Of a stretch of DNA of 64,000 nt, positions 22,606 to 35,280 are shown piece after piece (the first letter of the stretch is position 1; each line of letters opens with the position of its first letter). The notes beneath the pieces are model-generated. The model ran no database searches. It was not told the origin of the DNA and was given only the letters and a program-made list of their open reading frames with translations. Origin of the DNA: Calycina herbarum (taxonomy: Eukaryota > Ascomycota > Leotiomycetes > Helotiales > Pezizellaceae); contig LLEY01000028.1 in NCBI GenBank assembly GCA_001414485.1, forward strand, positions 186,001 to 250,000. The letters run 5' to 3'. The position numbers were made by a program, and so were the translations under genes.

Positions 22606-25600
22606 TTACCCTCTCTTTTAGAAAAAGCTTATCTACAAGCTTTATATTATAACTGAATCGTCTATTAAATAATTATAATTATCTATTCCGTCTTTCTATA
22701 CTCGTATCTAGCTTTATAAAGCCCTTAGTAGACTAGCGTAGGCTAGATTAGTAAGGTGAAAATCGTATAATTTATATAGATAATACTTAAAATTCGAGGC
22801 CGGATACTACTATAGATCAGGGTTATAGCCTAACTATTAAACCCTATATTAGAGCTTTCTATAAACTACCTTTATAGCTAAGACTTCTTCTACTTCCTAC
22901 TCTTCCTAATCTATAACCTGTATTAGCAGAGGTGGTTCGTTTACCTGTCTAGGTAACAGATCTATAGCGGCTTTATAGAGTAGTAACGAGTAGAATATAA
23001 AGTATATACAGAAGTGGTCTAGTAGTTTAAGCTAGAAAGAGTGTCCTTCGTAGGCTGTAATCTGGAACAGACCCTTGTTTTATCTATCTAGCTTATAGCT
23101 TAGCTAGTCTATCTTCTAATTATAAGTTAATACCTAAACAAAGTTGTCTACGTTAAAGTCTACTACTCTTCGAATCTAGTTCGCGGACCTTATATAGTAG
23201 TCTTATACTTTACTAACTAATTCCTTTGCTACGGTCTAAGTGTCGTATATTCTCTATATAAGTGCCTCTATATCGGTCCGGTTAAGCTATTCATAGACCG
23301 TTATAGATTTATCTAGACGGTTCTAATCAAAGGACATAGTAGCTATATATCTATTAATTACTTCAAAAGGCGAGAGCCTACCTAGACTCTCGTATAGAAG
23401 CGTAAGCTAAGCGTAGTCTAGAATAGAGACAAGTTCGCTCTAGTTATCCTAATAGTAACTAATAAAAGACTGTAGGCGTTGATTAATCTATTAGTTTATA
23501 ATTTCAGTTTATCCGTTAGTTTATAAGTAGAAAGCAGTAGATAGCTTAAGCTTTATACTAAGGATTCTATAGAATTCAGACTAGAAAGAAGAAATAAACT
23601 ATAGTCTACGATCTAAAATAATGCTTTATAGATAGCTATAGGTTTAATAGATCTATATAACGTGTATTCGAGCTATATCTTAGGTTATAACTGTCTTTAG
23701 ACAGAGGATCGAGACCGATTACTTAGTTAGGCGATCTATAACTATCTATAAGGTATTATAACCTTGTTTATTAGTAGGAAAAGACTTATAGTCTATAGTA
23801 ATATACTGCTAGGGACGTTCTAGAACTGGTAATAGATATAAAAACCTAGGTTTACAGTCGCGAGGAACTGTAGTACGTCGACAGTCTCCGTAGTTACTAA
23901 TATAGGTTTCTACGGACGTCTATAAACCTTTCTACTAGTATCTACGAGCGAGGATAGCTACCGTCTTTGTCCGTCTAGGGTAAGCTATAGATATTTATAC
24001 GTAAGCTTTACAGATTAGGTTCGTCTATAAGGTGCCTTAATTAGGAACTACGAGTCTCTTTTACTAAAGAAGTAAGCTGTTCTCTATTATCTAGTTTTAG
24101 TACCTGCAGGTAGCTTTCGTTCAGTCGTCTTCTAAGTCCGAAGAGTTATAGTTAGTAGTAAGTAACTAGTCGACAAGGTTAAGCGAGGGTTCTAAGGTAA
24201 CTAGAGCTAACGTTATAGGAGGTTCTAATCGAATAGTAATACGTAGATCTAACTAATTAGACGTAAGTAAGGTTTATTATCTTATAGACGCTTTTAAGTT
24301 ATTCTACGGGTTAACGTCTTAGTCTTAGCGTATTAGCGTGTCTGTTTTCTCGTTCTACTTACTAGATTAAAACGTAATTATAAAATAGAACTCTAATAGA
24401 AACTCTGCCTATCTCGCTTATCGCTAGTTCAAGGTTTTAAAGATTATAAAGTACTCTAAAACCTTGTAATCGGTGAAGACCTTGATCTAAGAGCTAGTTT
24501 AAGTAAGATCTACTTACTATTATTCGAAAGAGCGTATAATAGCTAATATCTTCTTATTATAGATTTAGTAGTTTAGCTTAGCGAGGTTTATCGTCTTTGA
24601 GAAGTAGCTTACAGGTCTCTACGGTTTAGTTTTAGATATACGTTATAATATTATAGCTATAACTACTTCGTTAGAAGTGTTAGTCTTAACTATATTCTCT
24701 AAATCGGCTGTAAAGTAGTATAAGAGAGAGGCGGTAACTAAGGCTTCTTTTAACGTATTAAAAGCCTTCTTATATTCTAAGTCGAACTTAAACAGCACTT
24801 TCTTACTTATAAGATAGTTTAGCAGACGAGTAATCTATTTATAATCTCGAATAAAACGTTAGTAGAAGTTATAAAAACCTAGAAAGGACTAGATACTCTT
24901 AATAGTACTAGGATATTTCTAGGAAACGATTACTAAGATCTTCTCTAGGTTAACTTCGATTCCGTCTATAGAGATAATAAAACTAAGGTACTTTATATAG
25001 GTAATATAGAACTCTGTCTTCTTAATATCTACTTATAGTCCAGCTTTATAAAGCCGTTCTAAGACCTTATAGACGTGTTTAACATGTTCGAGCTTATTAT
25101 TAGAGTATATAAGAATATTATTAAAGTATACTATATAAAAGTTATTAAGATATTCTATAAGAACGCTATTTATATACCTCTAGTACATAGTAGAACCGTT
25201 AGTTAAGCTGAAAGGTAATATCTTATATTTAAATATACTATAACAGGTCTAAAAGGTTATAAGTTCTTCTAACTCTAGTTCTATATATATATAGTTGAAA
25301 GCTTAACAAATGTCGAGCTTTATAAGGATTTTAGTACTAGTAATTTATATAAGAGTTTCGTCGATTAGTAGAAGAGAGTACTAGTCCTTATAAGTAAGGT
25401 TATTAAGTTTCCAGTAGTCGACATAGAGCTATAAGCTTCTATTAGGCTTCTTAACAAACAGTACTAGAGAGGCGAAAGAGGTATAGCTAGGAATAATAAA
25501 CCCTTTATTAAGGTTATCGAGGATATACTACTTTATAGCTAGAAGTTCCTCAGTCGTTATTCTATATAACAGGCTATATAATAGAGTATTCAGGCTTATA

Positions 25601-28137
25601 AGTTCGATCTAGTAGTCGACTTAGTTTCGTAGTAGAGAAAGCTTGTCTAAAGCTCTCTTTAAAAAGATATCCTTAAAGTCTATATATTCCTAGTAAACGT
25701 TCTATTCTACTAGTTATTCGTCTAAAGCGTAATCTACTAAAGAGAGCTCTATACGTAACCTGTCTATAAGAGTATAATCGATCTCTTATAAGCTAGTAGA
25801 GAAGACTTCGTTATTACGCTTTTAAAAGTTAAGTTTAAAAGCAGCAGCTCTAATATAATAGATATTAATAACGAAGTCTTCCGTAGGTTTACAGATGTTC
25901 GTAAGCAGGTTCATAGCTGCTTTATAGTCTATAACTGAACGTTTTCCTAAGAAGGATCGACGACGTTGTTAGCGGTTAGGAATAAGAACCTATATTCTAT
26001 TCTAGGCAGAGACGAGGTCTTACTAAAAGCTTTCGTCTAGAATTTCCTCAAGAGTAACTAGTAGCAGGGTTTAGCACTAGCTTTGAGGCAGTATCGAATA
26101 GATTAATATAGGTTCCTCCTAAGTATTCTAGCAGAGGTCGCGGTTCTTTATATCCTCCTAAGCCTAGAGGTCTAGTAGAGAGATAGTTATCGATTCCCTA
26201 GTAATAGGTACTAAGTAATTAAATCGACGAACTAGAGGAAGAGATTCTAGCTACTTAATCTTATAGCTATAGACTACTAACTTTACGTTTACGTCTATAA
26301 GCTATTAACAGCTAATAATAATATCGTATCTACTAATATTAGTAATTAAGAAGAGCGTATTAGTAAACTATTATCTGTCGATACTTAGTATTAAGCGAAT
26401 AACGCGAGTAATCGCTAGTTCTTTATATCTATTAAACTATATAATTGATATTACGTATAACAGCTTTTCCGTAGCCTATCTATAATATTAACTTAACTAG
26501 TCGGCTAAAGCTATATTAATAAATAGCTATCTATTCGCTCTAGTATTAATAAGTCTAGTAGTATTAAAAGTATATCTATTCTTAATTAAAGTATATATAG
26601 TTATAAAAGCCTTTCTACCTATTATATAACTTAGATTAAGAGGTTAAGATCTAAGTTTGTTTTACTCTAAAGAGGAGACTTACTTTAGAGCTGTTCTTTT
26701 CCCGAGTTCTTATAGACGAGTTCCTCGTCAGCCGATTCTTCTCTAGACGCTTGCGGTTTATAGAAGTCTGTAAGCGAGTTTTCAGCGTCTTCTAATAGCT
26801 TAATAGCTATAGAGGGTTTTCGAGGAAGAGGGCATTTACTAGCGTAGTGCCTAGGTTTATTGTAATTATAATAGATAACGTCTACTATATTCTAGATAGG
26901 AGTTATACTTTTATAAGTAGGTAAAGGAGTCTTACAGTCTATAACTAGAGAGTAACGGACCGGGCTTTAGGTTAGCGGGTAACTAATAGTAGTATATAGA
27001 GCCGGAAGTTGATAAGTTAATCCGTAGCTAGTAGGGAAACCTCTTATAGGTAGGCGGCGGTTGTAGTAAGCTATAAGGCGTTTCTTAATAGTTACCCCGT
27101 CTTAATAGACAGAGTAACAGCGGTTATATAACTGGTTAAAGGTTGCTAGAGTAATTCAGACTAGCGAGATACTTACTTAGAGAGCTAGCGTAAGCTTCTA
27201 GTATAAATCTTTAGACTACTTACTTAACGGGATATAAGCCTTAGTTATAAGGCTTAAGAAGGTTGCTTTAAACATAGTAAAAGTCTCGTCCTCTTATATT
27301 AAGAGTTTATAGAAGACCTTATAAGTCTCTACAGCTTCGTTACTATCTACGAACAAGGTATCTAGATATATAAGTATATCTATAACGTCTATAAATAAGG
27401 TAGAGGAACTGAAATCTATTTATAGTTCTAGGTACTCTTATACTATACCGGAAGTAGCTATAAAGACGAAGGTAAGTTTATCTTATTCGTCCTCGAAGAG
27501 GTTCTTTCTTATTTTACTAGCTAGGATAATCCGCTAGGCTTTATATAACAGAGAGATACCGTTCTTAAGTTTCTTACTATCTTAGAACTTGTAAGCAGAG
27601 CTGTTAGAACTGTGTCGAGAACGGGAGGAGTCGGCGGTACTCTCTTAGAGTAACTGCGAAAATTCTCGGCTAGGGAGAGAGTTGTCTAGGTTGTTTACTT
27701 ACGCTCGTAGCGATAAGACTTCGGCTTATAAACGAGCGTATTCGTCTGTTTAAGGCTCGCTAATCGTAGGAGAGACCGGAGTACTATCTACCTAGAGAGG
27801 CTTAGTTCTTAACGAACTAGTAAGTGCTTTTCCTTTTCCGCTCTTATTACTACGAGTAGCTTCGGATATTATATTCGTAGAAAAAGAAGAAAGGAGGAGG
27901 TTATTATAAAAAGGTTATATAGGCTGTTATAGGCGTGTCTTTCGAGGAGATAAGTCGTTACAGACGTAGAGATACTCGAGGGGTCCGTTTATAAGAAGAG
28001 GGTGCTATTATAAGTAGAGGAGGAGAGTTGTAATTATACTATTACAAGTATAAGATCTTCTAGCTATTATAAGCGTAGAATCCGGTTAATATTATATTCC
28101 TTTATAGAGAGTCGAAAAGGGGTCGAGCTTTAAATAA
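22606..28137 (-). pseudogene. gag-pol relic of nested chromovirus
   Basis: Minus strand, stops ignored. Gag zinc knuckle near 26840-26885 (YNYNKPRHYASKC, from CxxC). Reverse transcriptase about 25560-24900: LVLFVKKPN, YVDYWKLNNLT, then KILPFSLTNG and the catalytic box as YFNNILIYS, where YLDD-type aspartates have become Asn by G-to-A change. A C-terminal chromodomain lies near 22840-22700: VVYRKL.YRV..LGYNPDL..YPASNFKY, close to the pattern of fungal Tf/chromovirus integrase tails. The order gag-RT-integrase-chromodomain supports a chromovirus. The Asp-to-Asn changes alone would kill catalysis. Confidence 0.85.
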
Positions 28138-28369
28138 TATTACGATCTATAACTGAAGGCAAAGGTATAAGAGTATATATATATATATTCGAGAATTTAA
28201 AGCTACAGTTCTAAGAACAAGGGAATACAGAATATATACTCTACGAAAAAGAGGTATTTCTACTAACTATAAAGAGCCTTTAATCTCGTTATAAATCCGT
28301 CCAAGCGTTGCGGCTCTGACGGTCACGTGTAGGACCGAGAATCACGTGTTACAGACTAGCGCCGTAACA
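28138..28369 (-). repeat. 5' LTR of nested chromovirus
   Basis: 232 bp, TATTACG...GCCGTAACA. The last ~70 bp keep many CpG and CpA dinucleotides, including two CACGTG hexamers, that are lost in the partner LTR. Confidence 0.93.
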
Positions 28370-30866
28370 ACTTTACCTAACTTATCCTATAAGTATTAGC
28401 TAGGTAGTAGTAGATAAGCGTCCTTAACTATAGCGTGATTTACTTCTTAGTAATTAATATATACTCTCCTATCTAGGTCGTCTTTCTTCTTAATAATAAG
28501 TATATTTAAGGTAATTAGTAACTTAGATTTTCTAATATATTCTTTCTTAATACCTTCTCTTATATAACTTTCTATTCTCTATAGGCTTTTCTAGTTATAT
28601 AACCGAAGCTTCTACTTTAAAAGGTAATAACTCTCTTTTAGTTTAATCTTATAATCCTATAAGTAATATTTTAGCAAGGCTTATAAGTCTTTCAGGTTTT
28701 TAAACAAAGTCTTAAATTCTCTATACTATATAGGTATTTCATTATCAGCTGTTTTACTAACCTATAGAGGACCCTAGACAAGGTGTTCTAGCATCTTAGA
28801 AGAGGTAGCGCTAATCTCGTTCTAGCCTTATAGTTATAATTACAATCCTATATAATTATATCGACTAAAGGTTATTATTCAAGTCTTCTAATTAATATCT
28901 AGATTATGTTCCTAAATCTATAGTATACTAAGTATTACTTCCTTACTTCCTATTTTAATAATATTAAATTATATATCTAAGTAATATTCTTTAATATTAA
29001 CTTTTATTAGAATAGTTTACTAATTAATAATCCTATCTTAGTAGGCAACGTCTATTCCGTCGACCACCCCTAGACAGTATAGTTTTATATTCTCGATTAA
29101 GACGTTTAGCTTTTTCAAAGCTATTAAGAAGAGGAAATTAACTATTACTCTAGAGTCGATTATAACTTAAAGTTCCTTCCTCTTAATCTTCGTAGTTATA
29201 ACTAACTAGCTTTCTTTAAAAGTAGTATTTAGTTCTCTAAATATTATTTAGTAGAGTTCTTTCTATACTAACCCTATTTCTTAGTCTATATTATATTCGT
29301 TTATTTCCTAAAAGATTATACTAAATAATTTTCTATTTCTAGATTCTTAAAATATTACTCCGACTTTTCCGACTAAAGCGACTATAGTATACTAGTCTTC
29401 TATTTCTAGTATAGTTTTCTTATTATTAAGTAGTATACCTAAGAAACTAGGTTTTAGGCGTTTTATAAAGTTATTAGGACCCTGCTATTACTATAAACTA
29501 GTTTCTTTCTAAAGATCTATAACTATCTAAATATCTCTTATCTTAGATAGACTAGATAGCTTACTAAATACTACTTATTCTAGTCTAGGTTCTTTAAATT
29601 CAATAGTTTCCTTTCTAGTAATAAGGCTTACTAATGTTACTCTATCTTATTTATTCTAAACTATTTTATAGATAGTTAAAATAGTAGAGTTAATTTCTTA
29701 AGTAGAATATAGGCTCTAGAAATCAGGTTTCTAGTTTTCTATATATATCTATCTATTCTCTCTTTTAAAGATTCTAATAAATACCTATGTCTCGTCTTAT
29801 TTAAGCTTATATATTCTTAGATCTACTTCTAATAAATTAGATTCTAATTCTAATAACTCTAATAAACTTATTAATAGTAGTAACTTATATTCTACTTAAA
29901 GAGGTAATTTATATTCTATTTCTAACTATATATTATAATATTCTTTAAGAAGTAGATTTCTACTATTATTAGTATCTTATACCTTACTATCTTATAGCTC
30001 TATTCCTTCGTTTAGCTATAGATATATAGCGCCTATTATTATATCTAAGGTATTTATTTCAATCTATATACTATATTCTCTAGCCTTGAGTCTTTATCTA
30101 TAAGTTTAATTCTTTCTAGCAAAGCTACTTCTTTTTTAATAGTAGCGTTAGCTTATTTCCCTTTAGAGTCTTTCTTCTTACTACACTTATTTACTCTATA
30201 GCTAGAGAGACTATAATTATAATATAAGTTCTACTCGCGACAACGATCTCGCTCTTTCTAGGAAAGCCCTTTCTTTAGTAGGTCTCTATCTTAAGTTCCT
30301 TTTTCTTAGACCTAACGTTTCTAAGTAATATTAATTTCTATAAGATCTCTATAGTCCTTTTTCCTACTCTTTCCTTAATATCGATATCTATAACTACTCT
30401 TCTTTTCTAGACTCTGCTTATAATTCTAATTATCAATCTTAATTATATTATTAGTTAACTTATCAAGTATATCTAGGAAGTTATCCCTAGCTAATTTATC
30501 CTTAACACTGTTCTTTAACTCTCTATAGTACTACTTATATAAGGCTTCGTTATTCTAGCTAAGACGTATAGAGTATTACTAGAATATTAATATATATTTA
30601 GTAGCTAAACCTTTTTATTAGAGGTTATATTAAGCTTATACTGCTTTTTTCTTTAAATCTACATCTGTGAACGCCTGGTTAATTCCTTTCTTAAATCTAG
30701 CGACGGTTAAAAACAATTCTTAAATACTCTTACTTATAAGGTTTAATACTTTTCTATTTAATATTTTATTCTTCTAAAAATCCTCTAAATATAGCTCTAT
30801 CCAGTTATATGCCGCTCTCTTAAAACAGGTAGTAAGCTATATAACTTAATTAGTCTTATAAGTAAA

Positions 30867-31118
30867 CTATACTAAGTAAAAGTTTAAATATATTAAAGCT
30901 TTTATAATAAACTTAGTAAGTTTCTCTAGAGAACTATCAAACGTTCTTAGTACTAGCAATTTCACTTTCTCTCTAAGAGTAGTAACTGGTGCTACTAGTA
31001 TTATTAGCAGTAGAGGTAGTATAGAGGTCGAATCCGAGGATAGTATAGTCTTCGATATTATCAGTAGTACTTCTAAGCAGGTACTTAAAGTATAACGAAA
31101 CTTAAACAAACTAAACAA
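30867..31118 (-). pseudogene. Surviving gag fragment of chromovirus B
   Basis: An 83-codon open stretch on the minus strand that starts inside the LTR and runs into the internal region. Its core (KVKLLVLRTFDSSLEKLTKF) resembles the start of fungal Gag capsids, usually KxxxPxxFDGSRxKLxxFL. It is an open window in a dead gene, not an independent gene. It fixes the element's orientation: gag next to the right-hand LTR, read leftward. Confidence 0.6.
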
Positions 31119-31554
31119 AGATAACTAAGTCTTAAAGGTTAGTATACAGGTAAAAAGTATAGACGCGATAGATTGTTTACTTAGAAGTAAACTCGTTACT
31201 TATATTAAAGATATTAAATAAGATAATAAGATTAATAACTAAAGTTAAGTACGAAGCTTCTATCTAATAGTAGAAGTGCTAGTCTTATATAGAACCTTTC
31301 GTTTATATTTAGAGTCCTACTTAGTAGAAGTCCTAAAAATAGAGTCTAACTCTATTTCTAAGGCTTCTTAAAACTAGACTCTATTACCTAACTACTCCTA
31401 GCTGAGTTATATAATATAACTATAATAAGATTCCTAGGATTATATATCCTTCTATATTTAATCCTTTCTTTCTTTTAGAGTTATAATAGTATTTATCTTA
31501 TTAGAGCGTTACCTAGACTTTACTTATTTATATATTAGTACGTAATTTATAACA
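31091..31554 (-). repeat. Chimeric LTR shared by chromoviruses B and A3
   Basis: 464 bp. The left part carries the B diagnostic GACGCGATAGATT and AAATAAGATAATAAG. From about 31285 it carries the A pattern (AGAACC...AGAGTCCTACTTAGTAG). Internal sequence lies on both sides: GGTACTTAAAG on the left, as in A1, and CTATCCTCTTCTTAGCC on the right. Confidence 0.85.
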
Positions 31555-32336
31555 CTATCCTCTTCTTAGCCTAGCGTGTCTCTATACTAGAATATAACTC
31601 TAAAATATACTATTAGATAGGTATTAACTCTCCTCTATATATAAATATATCCTCCTCTTATACTAAATAAAAAGAACGTCTAGCTCTTACTATTTAAATC
31701 GAATCTATATAATATCTAGTAATAACCTATTCTTTTTATTAGAAATAGTCTTATTAATATTTTTTAAAGCTTTCTAAATCCTCTTATTACTCTAAGTATA
31801 TTTAGTTAAAAAGATCTTATAATAGTTCTAGTTATCTTAATATTCCTTCTCCTAGATCTTAAAAACCTATATATCGATTTTTCTTTAGCTCTTTATATAA
31901 ACGACTCTCTATTACTACTCTAAGTCCTTTTCTCTTAAGTCCTCTTTCTTTAAGTCCTCTTCTTTTAAGTCCTTCTCTTAAATCCTCGTCTTCTTAGTTT
32001 CCTACTTTTAAGATAGTCTCTTTTATTAAGTAAGTGCTTTCTAATAATATTTCTTTATCTAACTTAGGTCCTAAGTTCTAGGCAGCACTAGGTTTCGTTA
32101 GTAGAATTCCTAAAGTTCCTCTAAGTAATAAGTAAGGCTTTCTTTTAGTTTCTAAGTATTTTCTAAATATAGATAATCTATTTATTTAATTAAATACTTA
32201 AATTATTCTCTAATAGTTTTATAGTTAAGAATCTTCTTAACCTTATATTCTATATTTAGGTTTACTAGTTAAATTTTTATATATAGAGCTAGTAGTACTC
32301 TTAGTAGTACTAGTTTAAGTAGAGATATATAGAATA

Positions 32337-32519
32337 TATAACAGCTCTCTACAAATATACTAAAAGAGATACTTATAGAATAGTACCTATATTCGAAGAA
32401 AACTAAACTAAAGAGAGAAGAGGAGAGTTAGTACGCTCTGTCTCTATTTATATACACTAAGCGAGACTTCGGTAGAACCTCGGCCCGTGATCCGGTCGTA
32501 TGTGACTAGGACTGTTATA
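32337..32519. mobile_element. 183-bp solo LTR inside chromovirus A3
   Basis: The insert starts TATAACAG and ends CTGTTATA, which read TGTAACAG...CTGTTACA before CpA-to-TpA change at each end. It is flanked by a 5-bp duplication GAATA (32332-32336, 32520-32524). Copies A1 and B lack it at the same point (10520, 20150). The 5-bp duplication and TG...CA ends favour a solo LTR over a DNA transposon. The right part is G+C-rich and little damaged. Confidence 0.8.
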
Positions 32520-33567
32520 GAATACTAAGTAGATATTTATTATCTTTAGTAGTACTAGTTTATAATTTAAAAGTCTTTTAACTTATTTAATTTTAAATAG
32601 TCTAAGTTTTTTATATTAATATTTTTTTATATTAATTAGACTTTATCTCTCTCTTTTAGTATTAGCTTCTAACTACGTCGTTTATTATAGTAGTATACGT
32701 TTCTTTTAGCTATAAACTATAAATCCTTTATAAGTTCTTTATATAGACTTTTAATTTTTAAGATATAAATATAAGTAAGTTAGTTATTAATAGTTATAGA
32801 CAGCGGTTCTTAATATACTAATAATTCGTATCTAAAATTAGTATAGAATAGTATAATAAGTGTTATTTCTATTACTAAACTATTATAAGCAAACTATATT
32901 AGAAGTAGCAGTTCTACCTAGTTATTTTACTAGTAGTTTATATAATAACGAAGATATATTTTAACTACTTAATTTATTCGTTCGTTTCCTCTATTTATTT
33001 AAGAGTAAAAAGCTATAGAAAGCTTTCTTTTTATATCTAATAGTTCTATAAGAGTAATCTAAAATTTTAAGATAAAGAGTTTATCTCTATCTAAGAGTAT
33101 TTCTTCTAGTAGTCTATATCTTAAGACTACTTCTCTAAGAAATACAAATACTAATTCCTTAGCTATACTTAATTCTATATATACTATTAGAATTATATAC
33201 TTCGTAAGTCGTTCTATAATAACTAGGATCGAGTTATACTTAACTCTTATTATCAGATCTCTAGATTTTAGTAATTTAATAATAAAATCTATAAATATTA
33301 ATTTCTAAGGTATTTATAGTATTAGAGTAGTATTTATCTATTTATAAGAAGTATAGTAAGAAGCCTTATTCCTAGTATAGGTATTATATTCTACTATTAC
33401 TTTCTTAACTATCGTAGATAACTAATTAATATAGTAGTATTATCTTATCTACTAAAAGGTTCTACGAATTCCTTAGTAGCTATAAACGAGCGTAGTATAG
33501 TATTCTTATACGAACTCCTTTATATATAAGCTAGGAACCTATAGTTTCCCTTTTATATACTAGTTAT

Positions 33568-33851
33568 TATAATAGAACTATTAGGAATTGATCGGAATAA
33601 TCGGAATTGGAATTGCCGAGTCTACGTGCTGAATAGGATACGATACGGATGTTGTTTTAGAATTTGAAAAAGCTAGATAGCTTCCGGACTTACTATTGTC
33701 TGAACCTCTTGTAAATAGCTGCCTCCTCTCTATCGGGAAAGACTAATTTAGTCTTTTCCTTCGTATTAGAGCCTAGTATTCGGATATGTCATTCTATTAA
33801 ACGTACTTCTATATACCTCTTTTGTAGTAGTATCTGTTTCGTGCTGTTATA
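33568..33851 (+). repeat. 5' LTR of gag-only element
   Basis: 284 bp; aligns end to end with 35957-36240, with mainly transition differences. Confidence 0.93.
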
Positions 33852-34679
33852 TTAAAAGATCAAATTCGACTTTGCCGGGGACAGCCTGTTATAATATCTT
33901 ACTCGAGCGCGCCGGCGTACTTGCTTCGAATTCGATTCAGCCTAGATTCGGATTAGTATATCGATAACCTTAAATAGCTAGGTAATTAGAGACTACCTAG
34001 ACAGCTAGTAACACCGGGGTTTGGTGTCTAAACAGTTAGCTAGTAAAATCGTAGGCGATTCTTACGTTGATAGGGGTAGAATACGCTAAGTGTTCTCGAG
34101 ACTCCTAATAACCCTCTCCGTGTAGGGATTACTACATAAGATACAGACAGTCGACGATATATAGTTACCCGGAAGGCTCCCGCATCTACCCCTTAACCCC
34201 CCCCCCCCTCTCTTTTTCGAATCGATATACGATATATCGAATTCCAAAGCTCCGCTTAAGAGCGTTAAGCAACCTACTAGGGAAGCTAGTAGAACCCTCT
34301 TCGAAAGGTCTACGAACCGTACTCGTATACCTAAAAATAAAAGGTCCTAGAAAGGAAAGCAACCTACTTAAAACCCTAAAGATAACCGAGACTTTTCTAA
34401 TACGGATAAGATATAGAGTATAGTATAAGGCTTAGAAGGAAAACTTTAAGATAATAACGATTAGTTTATATAGTTAGAAAGAATAATAAGCGAACTCTAA
34501 CTTACTTCTACAAATCTACCCTAAATCGATCCTAAGCCTCTTTCGCCTCTAAGTACTACGTAAGACCCTTTTCGCTTAAGGGATCCTGCCTCTAATACCT
34601 TCCCTCGACAGTAGACTACTCTACCTGCTTCCGAAGGCACCCCGAATCCCCTCCTACCCCGAACCGCCAAAAGTAAGAT

Positions 34680-35280
34680 TATAGAAAGGATTAAACCCTT
34701 AAATGACGGTATCTTACCTACCTACTAATAATAGAAGATATTAGTACACGATAGACTCCTAGTAAACGCCGATTATTATAATACTATACCGACTTAAAAG
34801 GCTCTTATCTAGAGAACAACTACTAGCTATGCCAGGAACTACCTTAAGCCTAGATACGAGTCTAAGTTAATTTATATTACTTTCTACGATTATTAAGATA
34901 TAATTGAACTTTTAGATTTATATTTCTTAACTAGATATAAGACAGAGGATATACGGAACGCCTTCTAGGCCTTATAGATAGGTAGAAAGGATTACGCTAG
35001 AGAAACGTTTGCTAACTTCAGAGGTTGCTTTGTAAGTATAGCCGTACTTAGAGAGATACTAGAGTTAGAACGGTTCTTCTATATATAGGAAAAGATTATA
35101 CTATAGCTATAAAACTTAGCTACTATACTTAAGAGAAGTTAGAACTATAACTTTGTTGAAATAGTAGTAGATCTTTTAGCCTTAGATAAGGAAAAACGCT
35201 GAAACGCTAAGTTATATATAGCTAATACGACTAAGCTAGTTAGTATAACTACTTTAGTTAAAAAGACTACCTTTTAATCC
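34680..35280 (+). pseudogene. Gag-like relic in the gag-only element
   Basis: One plus-strand frame, ignoring TAG/TAA codons, reads through a helical, charged protein with ARETFANFRG, REILELERFFYI and LLALDKEKR. This is typical of the capsid part of fungal LTR-element Gag proteins in composition and helix pattern. No zinc knuckle was found. The frame has many Gln/Trp-to-stop changes. Assignment as Gag rests on context (between 5' LTR and PPT) and general similarity, not on a diagnostic motif. Confidence 0.6.

Larger units (their letters stand above)
22374..28369 (-). mobile_element. Nested Ty3/gypsy chromovirus with 232-bp LTRs
   Basis: The 5,996-bp element has equal 232-bp LTRs (22374-22605 and 28138-28369), starting TGTTACG/TATTACG and ending TATAACA/CGTAACA, with a perfect target duplication ACTTT (22369-22373, 28370-28374). 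A purine tract (AAAAGAGAGGGTAA on the minus strand) abuts the left LTR, so the coding strand is minus. It is inserted in the RT region of chromovirus B; the B sequence resumes exactly after 28374. The LTRs are unlike those of the A/B family, so this is a second chromovirus lineage. Confidence 0.95.
18807..31554 (-). mobile_element. Chromovirus copy B with nested element and chimeric right LTR
   Basis: The left LTR (18807-19252, 446 bp) interrupts the DUF6606 relic. GTAAC (18802-18806) precedes it, but the matching right duplication is not in the expected place. A purine tract GGCTAAGAAGGGGATAG lies inside it on the minus strand. The internal region has a chromodomain relic (about 19900-20080), integrase/RNase H relics to about 22370, then a nested 5,996-bp element, then the RT, protease and gag remains up to 31090. 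At 31091-31554 there is an LTR whose left half is B-type and right half A-type, and the DNA beyond it is internal sequence of another element. The 3' internal region (19260-19900) differs from copies A1 and A3, so B is a separate subfamily. Confidence 0.85.

Noticed and set aside
32337..32519. DNA transposon with 8-bp inverted ends
   Set aside because: The 8-bp TATAACAG ends are better read as RIP'd TG...CA LTR ends because a 5-bp GAATA duplication flanks them.
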